Source of the DNA: Asanoa siamensis
GTDB lineage: Bacteria > Actinomycetota > Actinomycetes > Mycobacteriales > Micromonosporaceae
NCBI RefSeq assembly: GCF_016862555.1
Contig: NZ_BONE01000026.1
Location: forward strand, 41,348 to 105,347
Direction: 5' to 3'
Length of the DNA: 64,000 nt
Of the stretch, positions 33,652 through 41,917 are shown piece after piece. Within the stretch, counting starts at the first letter, position 1. Each line of letters opens with the position of its first letter. The notes beneath the pieces were generated by a model. The model was not told the origin of the DNA. It made no database searches and worked only from the letters and a program-made list of their open reading frames with translations. Made by a program: the position numbers and the translations under genes.

Positions 33652-34119
33652 GTGGGACAGCGATGGAGTGCGGTGCCGGCGGTCGCCCGGCCGATCGCGG
33701 ACGCGGCGGCCGACGCCGTGACCGCGGCCGGCGACCAGGACGCGGCCGGGTTCGAGGCGGCCGTCGCGCGGCTGGCCGCGTACGACCCGGCCCAGACGGG
33801 TCTCCTGCTCGGCACCGTCGTCCGGCACGCGCTGGAGGAGGGCCACCCCGACGGGTTGGCCAGTGACGACATCCGGGACACGCTGGCCGCCGTGGTGACC
33901 GGCGCCCGGGCGTGGCAGCCGGAGGTCGACCCGCAGGTCGTCCTGCTGCTGCTCGCGGGCGCCCTCGGGGTGCTCGAGACCGACCCCGACGAGGCGCCCG
34001 TCAAGCCGGACGTCGCCGCCCGGCACGCCACTCTGCTGGTCGCGCACCTGGTCGCGCCGGCCACGTTCGCGGCGCGGCTGGAACGGGCGGCCACCGAGCT
34101 CGCGGAGCACGCCGAGTGA
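33652..34119 (+). CDS. hypothetical protein
   Basis: 155 residues, mostly alpha-helical and Ala/Val-rich and very acidic, without signal peptide or clear membrane helix. It contains VDPQVVLLLLAGALGVLETD, a hydrophobic helix that might be buried. It starts at GTG 33652, 17 bp after the ketosynthase stop, so it is probably co-transcribed. I do not recognise a family. The next gene (UBP zinc finger) follows after about 55 bp on the same strand. Confidence 0.7.
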   Translation: MGQRWSAVPAVARPIADAAADAVTAAGDQDAAGFEAAVARLAAYDPAQTGLLLGTVVRHALEEGHPDGLASDDIRDTLAAVVTGARAWQPEVDPQVVLLLLAGALGVLETDPDEAPVKPDVAARHATLLVAHLVAPATFAARLERAATELAEHAE

Positions 34120-34174
34120 GCCGAACCGACATTCCCGGCAGATCGCTGTACGTTGGCCGGGTGGGAGCGACATC

Positions 34175-34534
34175 GTGCTGAGGCGCCACCGTGGCGAGCC
34201 CGACGACGAGCGGCGCGACAAGCCGTTACGGCTGTTCCGCCAGCTCGTCCGGTCCGGGCAGCTACCCGTCTACCAGCCGGAGCTGTGTGAGCATCTGGAC
34301 GCCGAGCCGGCGCGGGACGTGGGGCGGCCGACCGCCTGCGAGGACCACCTGCCGACCGACGAGCCGGTCGTACACCTGCGGGTCTGCCTCACCTGCGGGC
34401 ACGTCGCCTGCTGCGACTCGTCCCAGCCGCGGCACGCGACGAAGCACGCGCACCAGACCGGCCATCCGGTGATCCAGTCGGCCGAGATCGGCGAGTCGTG
34501 GCGCTGGTGCTATCCGCACGAGCTGCTCGGCTGA
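34175..34534 (+). CDS. UBP-type zinc finger protein
   Basis: 119 residues. The C-terminal two-thirds hold the ZnF-UBP pattern: ELCEHL near residue 34, PTACEDHL, VCLTCGHVACCDSSQ, then RHATKHAHQTGHPV and WRWCYPHEL, giving the Cys and His ligands for two or three zinc ions. In eukaryotes this fold binds the ubiquitin C-terminus. Actinobacterial stand-alone versions are common and of unknown role, sometimes near Pup- or transport-related genes. It starts at GTG 34175; no overlap with the previous gene. Confidence 0.87.
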   Translation: MLRRHRGEPDDERRDKPLRLFRQLVRSGQLPVYQPELCEHLDAEPARDVGRPTACEDHLPTDEPVVHLRVCLTCGHVACCDSSQPRHATKHAHQTGHPVIQSAEIGESWRWCYPHELLG

Positions 34535-34596
34535 ACGCTCCACTTCGGACCGTGTCCGTACTCGAATTTTTGCCTGTTGAGTAGTTCTCGCGCTAG

Positions 34597-34619
34597 CCGC
34601 CCCGGGCGCCCGGGGGCGG
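34597..34619. terminator. GC-rich hairpin in the 34535-34680 spacer
   Basis: A self-complementary segment centred on GGGCGCCC, with CCGCCCC on one side and GGGGCGG on the other. It lies 63 bp after the UBP zinc-finger gene and about 60 bp before the VOC start. It probably terminates the upstream unit; no T-run is seen, as is usual in this GC range. Confidence 0.45.
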
Positions 34620-34680
34620 ACTAGGCTGGTTTGCAGTCCGAGATCCGCGATGCGATGGCGCGCGGACGGGGGAGCATGCC

Positions 34681-35130
34681 ATGAACGTGAATCTTGAGGT
34701 TGTCAGCATTCCGGTGGCGGACGTCGACAGGTCGGTGGCGTTCTACCGCGACACACTCGGCTGGCGCGTCGACGTCGACATCAAGGACGGCGACTCGCGC
34801 ATCGTGGAGGTCACGCCGACCGGCGAAGGTCACGCGTCGATCGTGTTCGGCCTGCCGATGCCGGCGCCGGCGGGGTCGCTGCGCCACCTGGAGCTGGCGA
34901 CCCCCGACATCGTCGCCGCCCGCGAGGAGATCGCCAAGCGCGGGGTCGACGTGACGGAGGTGTTCCACGGTGGCGCGGCCAGCGTGTTCGATCCTTCGGC
35001 CCGGATCGCGGGGCCGGACCCGGACCGCAACAGCTACGCCTCGTACGCCACGTTCACCGACCCTGACGGCAACGGTTTCACGCTGCAGGAGGTCACGACG
35101 CGCCTGCCGGGTCGCGCACCCGGCTCATGA
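34681..35130 (+). CDS. VOC family protein (glyoxalase superfamily)
   Basis: 149 residues. VSIPVADVDRSVAFYRDTLG (about 6-25) and LRHLELATPDIVAAREEIAK mark the two VOC modules. YATFTDPDGNGFTLQEVTTR is the C-terminal strand pair with the conserved DPDGN turn and terminal Glu ligand. It is a typical glyoxalase/dioxygenase-like protein of unknown substrate. It is monocistronic, preceded by GGGGGAG at about 34668. Its last 6 bases overlap the end of the convergent methyltransferase gene. Confidence 0.9.
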   Translation: MNVNLEVVSIPVADVDRSVAFYRDTLGWRVDVDIKDGDSRIVEVTPTGEGHASIVFGLPMPAPAGSLRHLELATPDIVAAREEIAKRGVDVTEVFHGGAASVFDPSARIAGPDPDRNSYASYATFTDPDGNGFTLQEVTTRLPGRAPGS

Positions 35131-35868
35131 CCGTGTGGCCTCGATCAGCGTACGCGTGGAGTGCGCGACGAACGAGCCGTGTGACCGGATGTGGGCGTCG
35201 AGCCGCGCGAGGCGCTCGCGGTAGCGGTCGACGGTGAAGCCGGGCACCCACCAGACGCAGGTACGCAGGATGTAGACGACCGCGCCGACGTCGAAGAACT
35301 CCATGCGGCAGCGGGCCGTGCGCAGGTCGACGACCCGCAGCCCCGCCGCCCGGGCCGCCGCGGCCTCCCGCTGCGGATCACGCCCCGTGCGGTCGGACGG
35401 GCCGAGAAACCATTCGATCAGCGCGTACGCGGACGCGGGGCCGACGTGCTGGGCGAAGTAGGTGCCGTCGGCGGCGAGCACGCGGGCGATCTCGGGCCAG
35501 TCCGGGCTCACCGGGTGCCGGCTGCTCACCAACTCGAAGCTGCCGTCGGGGAACGGCAGGGGCTGTCCGGGCTCGACGGCGACGACGTCGACGCCTCTGG
35601 GTCCGAGCAACCGTCGGGCGCGGGCGACGCTCGGCGCCCAGCCCTCGGTGGCGGCCATGCGGTCGGGGAGCCGCGGCGCCTCGGCGATGATCTCGCCACC
35701 GCCGGTGTCGATGTCGAGGGCGGAGCCGACCCGGCCGAGACGCTCGGCAAGCAGCCGCGCGTAGCCCCACGGCGGCCGCTCCTCGGTGGCCCGCCCGTCG
35801 AGCCAGTCGAAGCTCCAGGACACGTCGACGGTGGCAGCCTCGTCAACCAGGTCTTCGAACGCACGCAC
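35125..35868 (-). CDS. class I SAM-dependent methyltransferase
   Basis: 247 residues. The SAM-binding motif I is degenerate: ALDIDTGGGEIIAEA (about 50-64), where E/D-x-G-x-G-x-G is expected. An acidic loop follows (VDVVAVEPGQPLPFPDGSFE), then the post-II segment FELVSSRHPVSPDWPEIARV. The pattern matches Methyltransf_11 enzymes annotated as rRNA or small-molecule methylases. No neighbour indicates a substrate. It is separated from the P450 operon by a 280-bp spacer (35869-36148) in which I see no gene or clear motif. Confidence 0.85.
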   Translation of the reverse strand: MRAFEDLVDEAATVDVSWSFDWLDGRATEERPPWGYARLLAERLGRVGSALDIDTGGGEIIAEAPRLPDRMAATEGWAPSVARARRLLGPRGVDVVAVEPGQPLPFPDGSFELVSSRHPVSPDWPEIARVLAADGTYFAQHVGPASAYALIEWFLGPSDRTGRDPQREAAAARAAGLRVVDLRTARCRMEFFDVGAVVYILRTCVWWVPGFTVDRYRERLARLDAHIRSHGSFVAHSTRTLIEATRS

Positions 35869-36148
35869 GTCACCATCCTCCCGAGCCCGTCAACCGGAAT
35901 CCGCGGGTCACGCCACGGAGCCCCACAGCGCGGGGCAGTTCGTTGGGGGCACGCCGAAGCGCATGAACCGGCCGAGACGAAGGCCCGAGGTCACAGCCCC
36001 CGGCCGGCATCGATCGTCGAACCGACCGCGCAACGGAGGCGCGCGCCCACCCGGCCCGCGGGGCGGGCGGGGAAGCCCGACTCCTGAGCACGTAGTCCGC
36101 GACCCAGACGATCAGACCCGTCGTCACCCCGACCCAGAGGCTTCCTCC

Positions 36149-36367
36149 TCAGATGAAGGGGTCCACATGAGTGCCGGTGTCGGCGTCGGTCACCGTGATC
36201 GCCTCCATCGGGCACGAGGCCGCCGCGCCGAGGATCGCGTCGTCCGGGTCCACCGGTGTCGCCGGTGGGTGCGAGCGGCCGTCGGCGCCGATCGCGAAGT
36301 GGCCCGGCGCGCTGCCCGCGCACACGCCGGACCCGATACACGCCGGGGACACCGCGACATTCCACAT
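36149..36367 (-). CDS. [3Fe-4S] ferredoxin
   Basis: A 72-residue ferredoxin. The cluster ligands are C10 and C16 in ACIGSGVC (one Cys fewer than a 4Fe-4S protein) and C52 in SCPMEAI, giving a 3Fe-4S cluster. It has no other cysteines. It begins 12 bp after the P450 stop, so the pair is an operon in which the ferredoxin hands electrons to the P450. The ferredoxin reductase must come from elsewhere in the genome. Confidence 0.92.
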   Translation of the reverse strand: MWNVAVSPACIGSGVCAGSAPGHFAIGADGRSHPPATPVDPDDAILGAAASCPMEAITVTDADTGTHVDPFI

Positions 36368-36379
36368 CGGACCGACGCC

Positions 36380-37582
36380 CTACCAGGTCACCGGGAGGCT
36401 CTGCAGGCTGCGTACGATCATCCCGGTCTTGAACCGCAACTCCGCGTCGGGCACCGCGATCCGCAGGTCGGGCAGGTGCCGCAACAGGCCGCGCAGCGCC
36501 TCCTGCAGCTCCATCCGGGCAAGCTGCGCGCCCAGGCAGTGGTGCGCGCCCGCGCCGAAGCCGAGGTGCTGGGTGATCTCGCGGGACAGGTCGAGCCGGT
36601 CCGCGTCGGCGAAGACCGACTCGTCGCGGTTGGCCGCCGCCATCGAGGTGAGCACGACCGCGCCCGCGGGGATCGTGACGCCGCTCAGGTCGACCGCCTC
36701 CGTGGTGACCCGTGGCAGGCCGGCGCCCTCGCCGAGCTGGACGAAGCGCATCAGCTCCTCCACGGCCTGCGGGACCAGCTCGGGCGACCCGGCCAGCCGC
36801 GCGTATTCCTCCGGGAAGTGCAGCAGCGTCAGCAGGAACATGTTGATCTGGTTGGCCGTGGTCTCGTGCCCGGCGATGAGCAGGCCGAAGCAGAGGTTGA
36901 CCAGCTCCTGCTCGGTCAGCCTGTCCTGGTTGCCACGGGCCGCGATGAGGGCGGTCATGAGGTCGTCGGCCGGCGTGGCCCGCTTGTCGGCGATCAGCTT
37001 GCCGAAGTAGACCGCGAGGTTGCCCATCGCCGCCCTGATCTCGGCCGGATCGCCGCCCGCGTCCGACATGATCGTGTCGGACCAGGCGTGGAAGACGTGC
37101 TGGTCCTCGGGCGGCACACCGAGCAGCTCGCAGATGACGCGCACCGGCAGCGGCAGCGAGAAGTGCTCGACCAGGTCGACCGGGCGCGGGCGGGCGGCGA
37201 CGTCGGTGAGCAGCGTGTCGACGAGCGCGGTGACCTTCGGGCGCAGCTCCTCGACCCGGCGGGCGGTGAACGCGCCCGCGACGAGGCGGCGCAGGCGGGT
37301 GTGCTCGGGCGGGTCCATGCCGAGGATCGAGTCGGTGGCGACCAGGGCGATGCCCGTGTCCGAGGCGGCCGAGCCCGCCGCGGCGGCCCGGCTGAACCGC
37401 GGGTCGATCAGCACCTGGCGCACGTCGGCGTAGCGCGTGACCAGCCAACCCGTCGAGCCGTCCGGGAAGGTCACCTCGGCCACCGGCCGGTTGGCGCGCA
37501 GCTCCGCGAGGCGCGGCGTCGGATGGTAGATGCTGGGTGCCGGCGGCAGCGGAAGTGCCAGGGCGTCGTCCTGCAGCGTCAT
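36380..37582 (-). CDS. cytochrome P450 (CYP105-like class)
   Basis: A 400-residue soluble P450. The I-helix is LLIAGHETTANQ (Thr pair near 240), the E-x-x-R segment lies in PQAVEELMRF and the heme loop is FGAGAHHCLGAQLARMEL with Cys near 348. MDPPEHTRLRRLV is the typical C-helix region. It hydroxylates an unknown small molecule using the downstream ferredoxin. There is no biosynthetic cluster around it, so xenobiotic or terpenoid turnover is as likely as secondary metabolism. The ribosome site is GGGAGG before ATG 37582. Confidence 0.94.
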   Translation of the reverse strand: MTLQDDALALPLPPAPSIYHPTPRLAELRANRPVAEVTFPDGSTGWLVTRYADVRQVLIDPRFSRAAAAGSAASDTGIALVATDSILGMDPPEHTRLRRLVAGAFTARRVEELRPKVTALVDTLLTDVAARPRPVDLVEHFSLPLPVRVICELLGVPPEDQHVFHAWSDTIMSDAGGDPAEIRAAMGNLAVYFGKLIADKRATPADDLMTALIAARGNQDRLTEQELVNLCFGLLIAGHETTANQINMFLLTLLHFPEEYARLAGSPELVPQAVEELMRFVQLGEGAGLPRVTTEAVDLSGVTIPAGAVVLTSMAAANRDESVFADADRLDLSREITQHLGFGAGAHHCLGAQLARMELQEALRGLLRHLPDLRIAVPDAELRFKTGMIVRSLQSLPVTW

Positions 37583-37741
37583 CTCAACCTCCCCGTCTGG
37601 TTGGACAGCCCCAATCTAGACGACGATAAACATCAATGCGAGGGGTACGCGCGACTTCGGCACCCTACGGGGCGCGGAGTGGGGGCACGGTCCGGGGCAC
37701 CACCGATACGCACGGCGGCCGGCGCTCCATAGTGTCGACCC

Positions 37742-38365
37742 ATGACATCGAGAATGATCAAATCGCCCGTGGCGCGTCCGGTCACGCTGCCCGCCGTCGG
37801 GCTGGTGGCGGCACCGCTCGTCTGGCTGAGCGGCTGGGTGATCATGCGTCTCGCCGGCTCCGGCCCGAGCCTCGGCTGGGACGTCGCCCACGTGCTCTGG
37901 ATCGTCAGCTTCGTCCTCTTCGGAGCGGCCGCGTACGGCCTGTTCCGCCTCGTGGGCGGCACACCCGTCGCGCGCGTCGGTCTCACCGTCGCCCTCGTCG
38001 GCGCGGCGACCCTGGTCGTACAGATGGTGATAGACCTGGTCGTCGGTTTCCGCGCGGCCGACGACGCCGCGATGGACCGCCTCTACGACACGGTGTTCGC
38101 CACCCCGGGCGTCGAACCGGTCTTCTTCACTGTCGGCCCGATGCTGCTCTTCGTCGGCCTGCTGGCGCTGGTCGTCCACGCCGCGATCCGCCGGACCGCC
38201 GCCGCGTGGCAGGCATCGCTGGTCGTGCTCGGCATTGTCCTGATGGTCTCGGGCCGCTTCACGGACGGCGCGCTCCGGCTCCTCGAAGGACTGGGCGCCC
38301 TGTGCCTCTGGTTGGCCCTGGCTCCGCTGGCGCCAAAAGCGCCCAGCCGGCGGCATCCACAGTAG
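37742..38365 (+). CDS. hypothetical membrane protein, six helices
   Basis: 207 residues with about six evenly spaced hydrophobic segments (VGLVAAPLVWLSGWVIM; VLWIVSFVLFGAAAYGLFRL; VGLTVALVGAATLVVQMVI; PVFFTVGPMLLFVGLLALVV; ASLVVLGIVLMVSG; LGALCLWLALAPLAP). The layout is DUF4386-like, but I cannot confirm the family. No charged catalytic motif is evident. It is divergent from the P450 gene across 159 bp and followed by the decayed oxidoreductase remnant on the other strand. Confidence 0.72.
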   Translation: MTSRMIKSPVARPVTLPAVGLVAAPLVWLSGWVIMRLAGSGPSLGWDVAHVLWIVSFVLFGAAAYGLFRLVGGTPVARVGLTVALVGAATLVVQMVIDLVVGFRAADDAAMDRLYDTVFATPGVEPVFFTVGPMLLFVGLLALVVHAAIRRTAAAWQASLVVLGIVLMVSGRFTDGALRLLEGLGALCLWLALAPLAPKAPSRRHPQ

Positions 38366-38394
38366 CGGGATCTGTCGTACGCCTTCCTGACCGC

Positions 38395-38599
38395 TTACGC
38401 CGCCAGGACGCCGAGGCGGCGGGCCGCCTCGATCACCTCACCGAGCAGCCCGAGCCACTCGTCCACATCGGCCGGCTCCAGGGTGCCGCCCGAACGTCCA
38501 CACGGCGGCGTATCGAGACGTTCGGCCTCCCGCGACCTTGACGATCGTCTCCGGCGAGGTCTGCGGCCCGGCGGTGGGGAGGGCGAGACCGAGTTCCAG
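38395..38599 (-). pseudogene. decayed LLM-class (F420-dependent-like) oxidoreductase
   Basis: Only the two ends of a luciferase-like monooxygenase gene survive. The 5' end reads LELGLALPTAGPQTSPE, then IVKVA, then (frame lost for about 8 codons) REAERL, then YAAVWTF, the usual N-terminus of F420-type LLM enzymes. Two small deletions, of 2 nt and 1 nt, explain the temporary frame change. It then jumps straight to a C-terminal end, ADVDEWLGLLGEVIEAARRL, in another frame, ending at the stop at 38395-38397. About 220 of the expected 290 codons are missing. The start codon appears changed to CTG (38597-38599) just after an intact GGAGGAG. Confidence 0.72.
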
Positions 38600-38736
38600 G
38601 CTCCTCCAGACAGGTGGAGTCCAAGAGTCACCCCGCCCGCCGCCGCCGACCATGGCGGGTCCGCCCGAGTTTCGAGACCTGTTTCGCTTCGCGAACAAGG
38701 GGTGTACGGTGCCCGGACACCCACCGCATCGAAGGT

Positions 38737-38744
38737 TTTCGAAA
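38737..38744. promoter_or_regulatory. possible LacI autoregulatory site
   Basis: TTTCGAAA is a short palindrome with a central CG, ending 3 bp before the LacI start codon. Related pieces occur upstream: GTTTCGAGAC (38669-38678) and TTCGC-TTC-GCGAA (38683-38695). LacI proteins of xylan and beta-xyloside systems in actinomycetes use CGAAA/TTTCG half-sites. The assignment is tentative because the conserved core is short. Confidence 0.35.
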
Positions 38745-38747
38745 CTT

Positions 38748-39770
38748 ATGGCAGGCACCGGGCGGCCGACCATGGCGGAGATCGCCAAGGAGGCCAACGT
38801 CGCGATCTCGACGGTGTCCAAGGTCCTCAACGGGCACACGGACGTGTCGGCCGCCACCCGCAGCCGGGTCGAGAAGCTGCTGGCCGACCGCGGCTACCGC
38901 CGGCCCCGCGCGGTCCGCCGGGCCGGCCGCGGCAGCGACCTCGTCGACCTCGTCATCAACGACCTCGACAGCGTCTGGGGCCTGGAGATCCTCTCGGGCG
39001 TCGAGGAGGTCCTCGAGGCGGCGGGCCACGCCCTGGTCGTGTCGACCGTCCACAATCGCCAGTCGTTGACCCGCCGCTGGGTCGACTCGGCGCTGGCCCG
39101 CGGGTCGCTCGGCGCGATCCTGGTCCTCTCGGAGCTGACCGGTCGTCAGCGGGCCGACCTGGACCGCCGCGGGCTGCCGATCGTGGTCGTCGACGGCGTC
39201 GACCAGCCGCCGCCCGAGGTGCCGTCGATCGGCGCGACCAACTTCGCGGGCGGGTACGCGGCCGCCGAGCACCTGATCGCGCTGGGCCATCGGCGGATCG
39301 CGGCGATCGGCGGCCCGGAGCGCCTGCAGTGCACGCGGGCGCGGATCGCCGGCTACCGCGCGGCGCTGGAGTCGGCGGGGCTCCACTCGGACCGCGCTTT
39401 GGTCCGCTACGGCAACTTCATGCACGAGGGCGGGCTGCGCGGCGCGCAGTCGCTGCTGGCCTCGGCCGAGCCACCGACCGCGATCTTCGCGGGCAGCGAC
39501 CAACAGGCGACCGGCGTCTACGAGGCGGTACGCCGGGCGGGCCGCACGATCCCCGGCGACGTCAGCGTGGTCGGTTTCGACGACCTCAACTTCGCGGAGT
39601 GGACCGCGCCGCCGTTGACCACCGTGCGCCAGCCGCTGCACGAGATGGGCGTGGCGGCGGCGCGCACCCTGCTGCGGATCGTCAACGGGGAGCGCCTCGA
39701 GTCGACCCGCATCGAACTGGCCACCCAGCTGATCGAGCGCGGCAGCACCGCGCCGCCGGGGGCCGGCTGA
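38748..39770 (+). CDS. LacI family transcriptional regulator
   Basis: 340 residues from ATG 38748 (ATG 38772 is an alternative). The HTH and hinge are MAEIAKEANVAISTVSKVLN then GHTDVSAATRSRVEKLLADR (about 9-48). The periplasmic-binding-protein fold runs to about 335, with LGHRRIAAIGGPERLQCTRA, AIFAGSDQQATGVYEA and VVGFDDLNFAEW, all family signatures. The effector is a sugar, unknown. No sugar transporter or glycosidase abuts it; the nearest candidate target in the window is the GH81 gene with its palindrome at 5216. Confidence 0.92.
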   Translation: MAGTGRPTMAEIAKEANVAISTVSKVLNGHTDVSAATRSRVEKLLADRGYRRPRAVRRAGRGSDLVDLVINDLDSVWGLEILSGVEEVLEAAGHALVVSTVHNRQSLTRRWVDSALARGSLGAILVLSELTGRQRADLDRRGLPIVVVDGVDQPPPEVPSIGATNFAGGYAAAEHLIALGHRRIAAIGGPERLQCTRARIAGYRAALESAGLHSDRALVRYGNFMHEGGLRGAQSLLASAEPPTAIFAGSDQQATGVYEAVRRAGRTIPGDVSVVGFDDLNFAEWTAPPLTTVRQPLHEMGVAAARTLLRIVNGERLESTRIELATQLIERGSTAPPGAG

Positions 39771-39836
39771 ACACGGCCGCCCGCGCGCGGGTCGGAGCGT
39801 TGGTGCCCCGACCCGCGTGCGGACCGGTCCGTACGC

Positions 39837-40658
39837 TCAGCTCAGGTCACGCTTCTCCTCGTTCGGCAGGGCCGCCTCGATGTGCTCCTTGCGCAGCTCA
39901 CCGCGGACGGTCTGCTGCTCGGTCACGGTCTCCTTGACCACCCGCACCCGTTCGACCGGGATGGTCTCCTTGTTGATGACCGCGCGCTCGGCGTAGAGCT
40001 CGATGTCGAGGTCGGCCTCGGCGAACTGCGCACCGCGGGCCGCCGACGCCCAGTTCTCCTGGGTGATCGGCTCGCGGACCAGGCGGACCTCCTCGTGGGA
40101 CACCGGCACGGTCATCTGCTGCTCTTCGGTCACCACGTACTTGTGCAGGTGCGCGACGCCGATGCGGTCGCGCTCCGTGCCGACGGAGAGCCGCTCCTCC
40201 GACCGGGTCAGGAAGCCCTCGGACAGCGCCGGGTCCTCGATCACGTCGTCGGCGCTGTAGCCGGCGCTCGACGTCGACCGCGACCGGTCCATGTCGCCGA
40301 ACGAGCCCGCGCCGGCGTCGGCCGGTCTACCCTGGACGCTCGATCCCGGCTCGCCGTAGTAGTCGTAGAGGCGGGCGAACTCGTTGGCCTGCAGCGGTTC
40401 GGTGCTGGTCCCGTCGATCCGGGGCGCGTCCTTCACCTGTGACTTGTTGAACGGCACCATCAGGCGCCCCCGGCGCAGGTTGGCCTCGGCGAGCGGAACC
40501 ATCGACTCCTTCGCCCCGAACATCCCGGTTTTCACGCTGGCCCACGCCGGAGCGCCGGAAGGGTCGCCCCAGACATGCCCAACGGTCCCGATCTTGTCGC
40601 CATTACTCCCGTACACGTCGCGGCCGGCTAGCTTGGCGGCGTCTTGACTGGTGATCAT
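39837..40658 (-). CDS. PRC-barrel and DUF2382 domain protein
   Basis: 273 residues. The N-terminal PRC-barrel (about 5-75) contains LAGRDVYGSNGDKIGTVGHV and FVPL-like MVPLAEANLRRGRL. A flexible Gly/Ser-rich middle (about 95-140) leads to a C-terminal DUF2382 region (about 145-265) with EERLSVGTERDRIGVAHLHK, VPVSHEEVRLVREP and IPVERVRVVKETVTEQQTV. The family (YsnF/AvaK-like) is linked to stress responses in actinobacteria and Deinococcus. ATG 40658 has GAGGAG 6-11 nt upstream; the frame continues upstream without family match. Confidence 0.9.
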   Translation of the reverse strand: MITSQDAAKLAGRDVYGSNGDKIGTVGHVWGDPSGAPAWASVKTGMFGAKESMVPLAEANLRRGRLMVPFNKSQVKDAPRIDGTSTEPLQANEFARLYDYYGEPGSSVQGRPADAGAGSFGDMDRSRSTSSAGYSADDVIEDPALSEGFLTRSEERLSVGTERDRIGVAHLHKYVVTEEQQMTVPVSHEEVRLVREPITQENWASAARGAQFAEADLDIELYAERAVINKETIPVERVRVVKETVTEQQTVRGELRKEHIEAALPNEEKRDLS

Positions 40659-40759
40659 GTCCAACTCCTCTCTCACCGCCGGTACCCGCGATCTGCGAAA
40701 AACCACCTTTTGCGGAGACGATGGGGAATTTTCCTAAACGTCATACATGGCAAGGCCGT

Positions 40760-41143
40760 TCAGGGTTGAATGTCCCCGCGCCACCGGCGGGCGTCGGCGG
40801 TCAGCGCCGCGACCAGGACGCTCTTGCCTTCGGTGTACGCGTCGCGATCGCCGGCGTGCTCGCGGGCGAGTCGCCGTTTCAGGTCCTCGTAGCGGCGGAC
40901 GGCGTCGGGGTGCGTCCGGAGGTAGTCGCGGAACGCCAGCACGTCGCCGAACCGGGCGGAGCCGGTCGGCACGAGATGCAGGTGGTGCGTGCGGCGGGCC
41001 GGGGTCGGCTTGCAGAACCAGTGCATGACATCGCTTCGGTACGGCGCGTAGCGGTAGTCGAGTCCGGCCAGCATCTCGATGCACGGTCGTGTCGTGTCGA
41101 GGTCGCGGACCCCGACCATGATGTCGATCCGCTCGTCGGTCAT
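40760..41143 (-). pseudogene. N-terminally truncated GrpB family protein
   Basis: The visible part matches the second half of GrpB/UPF0157 proteins: RIDIMVGVRDLDTTRPCIEM, MHWFCKPTPARRTHHLHLV, RFGDVLAFRDYLRTHPDAV and a terminal YTEGKSVLVAALTADARRW. The normal first 50 or so residues, with the nucleotidyltransferase-fold GS-T/S-(A/S)-V-P-G-L motif, are absent in all frames upstream of ATG 41143; the sequence there does not resemble the family. So the gene is a truncated, probably inactive copy. A short product of 127 residues could still be made. Confidence 0.65.
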
Positions 41144-41237
41144 GCCGCCACACTGCCGCACGCACCGCGCCGGCGCGCGAACTCCGGCGTGACCGTTCTA
41201 CCGACCACCGCATGCGGTCCTCATTGGACCGTCCGGA

Positions 41238-41804
41238 TCAGACCGTGGCGCGCAAGACCCAGCGCCATTTCGCGATCCTGCGTACGCGGGTGAAGCCGTA
41301 GCGCGTGTAGAGCTCCTCCGGCCCCGTGTGCAGGTAGGCGCCGCGCTGCGGGGGGCGCTCCTCCGTCTGCTCCGGGTAGGCCTCGACCACGCCGCCGCCG
41401 GCCCGCTTGATCTCCTCGAGCACGGCCCCGACCGCCGCGGCGGCGACACCCTGGCCGCGGTCCTTCGCGTGGGTGAAGACGCACCCGATCCGCCAGTCCG
41501 GCGGGTCCTGCGCGCCGCGCTCGTACACCCCGCGGTTCTTGATGTTGGGTAGCTCCGCCGGTGACCCGAACTGGCACCAGCCGACGCAGCGGTCACCGTC
41601 GTACACGAGCATCTGGTGGACCGTCCCCCGCTCGACGTGCCGGCGCTTCGCCTCGCGGTTGCCCTCGGGGGTGTGCCCGGCGCCCACCCCTTCCGGGTGG
41701 AATCCCATGCACCAGCAGCCGCCCCAGACGCCGTTGTTGGCCTCGACCAGCGCGGCGAAGCCGTCCCACGTCTCCGGCGTCAGCATCCGGGTCGTCAACG
41801 TCAT
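41238..41804 (-). CDS. GNAT family N-acetyltransferase
   Basis: 188 residues. NNGVWGGCWCMGFHPEGVGA (about 22-41) and a conserved RIGCVFTHAKDRGQGVAAAA precede the acetyl-CoA loop (RGQGVAAAAVGAVLEEIKRA, about 115-135). The end, LYTRYGFTRVRRIAKWRWVL, is typical of a GNAT subgroup common in actinomycetes and annotated only by fold. ATG 41804 was chosen because the longer frame upstream is Ala-rich and featureless. It is divergent from the epimerase at 41918. Confidence 0.85.
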   Translation of the reverse strand: MTLTTRMLTPETWDGFAALVEANNGVWGGCWCMGFHPEGVGAGHTPEGNREAKRRHVERGTVHQMLVYDGDRCVGWCQFGSPAELPNIKNRGVYERGAQDPPDWRIGCVFTHAKDRGQGVAAAAVGAVLEEIKRAGGGVVEAYPEQTEERPPQRGAYLHTGPEELYTRYGFTRVRRIAKWRWVLRATV

Positions 41805-41917
41805 GACCGCAGTCTCGCTCACCGCCGGCGGCGCGGCGACCCGGCCTGTGACGCCCGTCATGTCCGGTTCCCCCGCTCCGGCGGTCACAGCCGCGGCCGG
41901 TGCCTCGTCCACCGCAC

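Noticed and set aside
35869..36148. Small gene on the minus strand (about 85 codons)
   Set aside because: No ribosome site, no conserved-looking segments, and Arg/Pro-rich composition typical of random high-GC frames.
36149..37582. P450 and ferredoxin as part of a natural-product cluster
   Set aside because: No PKS, NRPS, terpene or RiPP genes are within reach; the lone FabF at 32393 is in a separate TetR unit.
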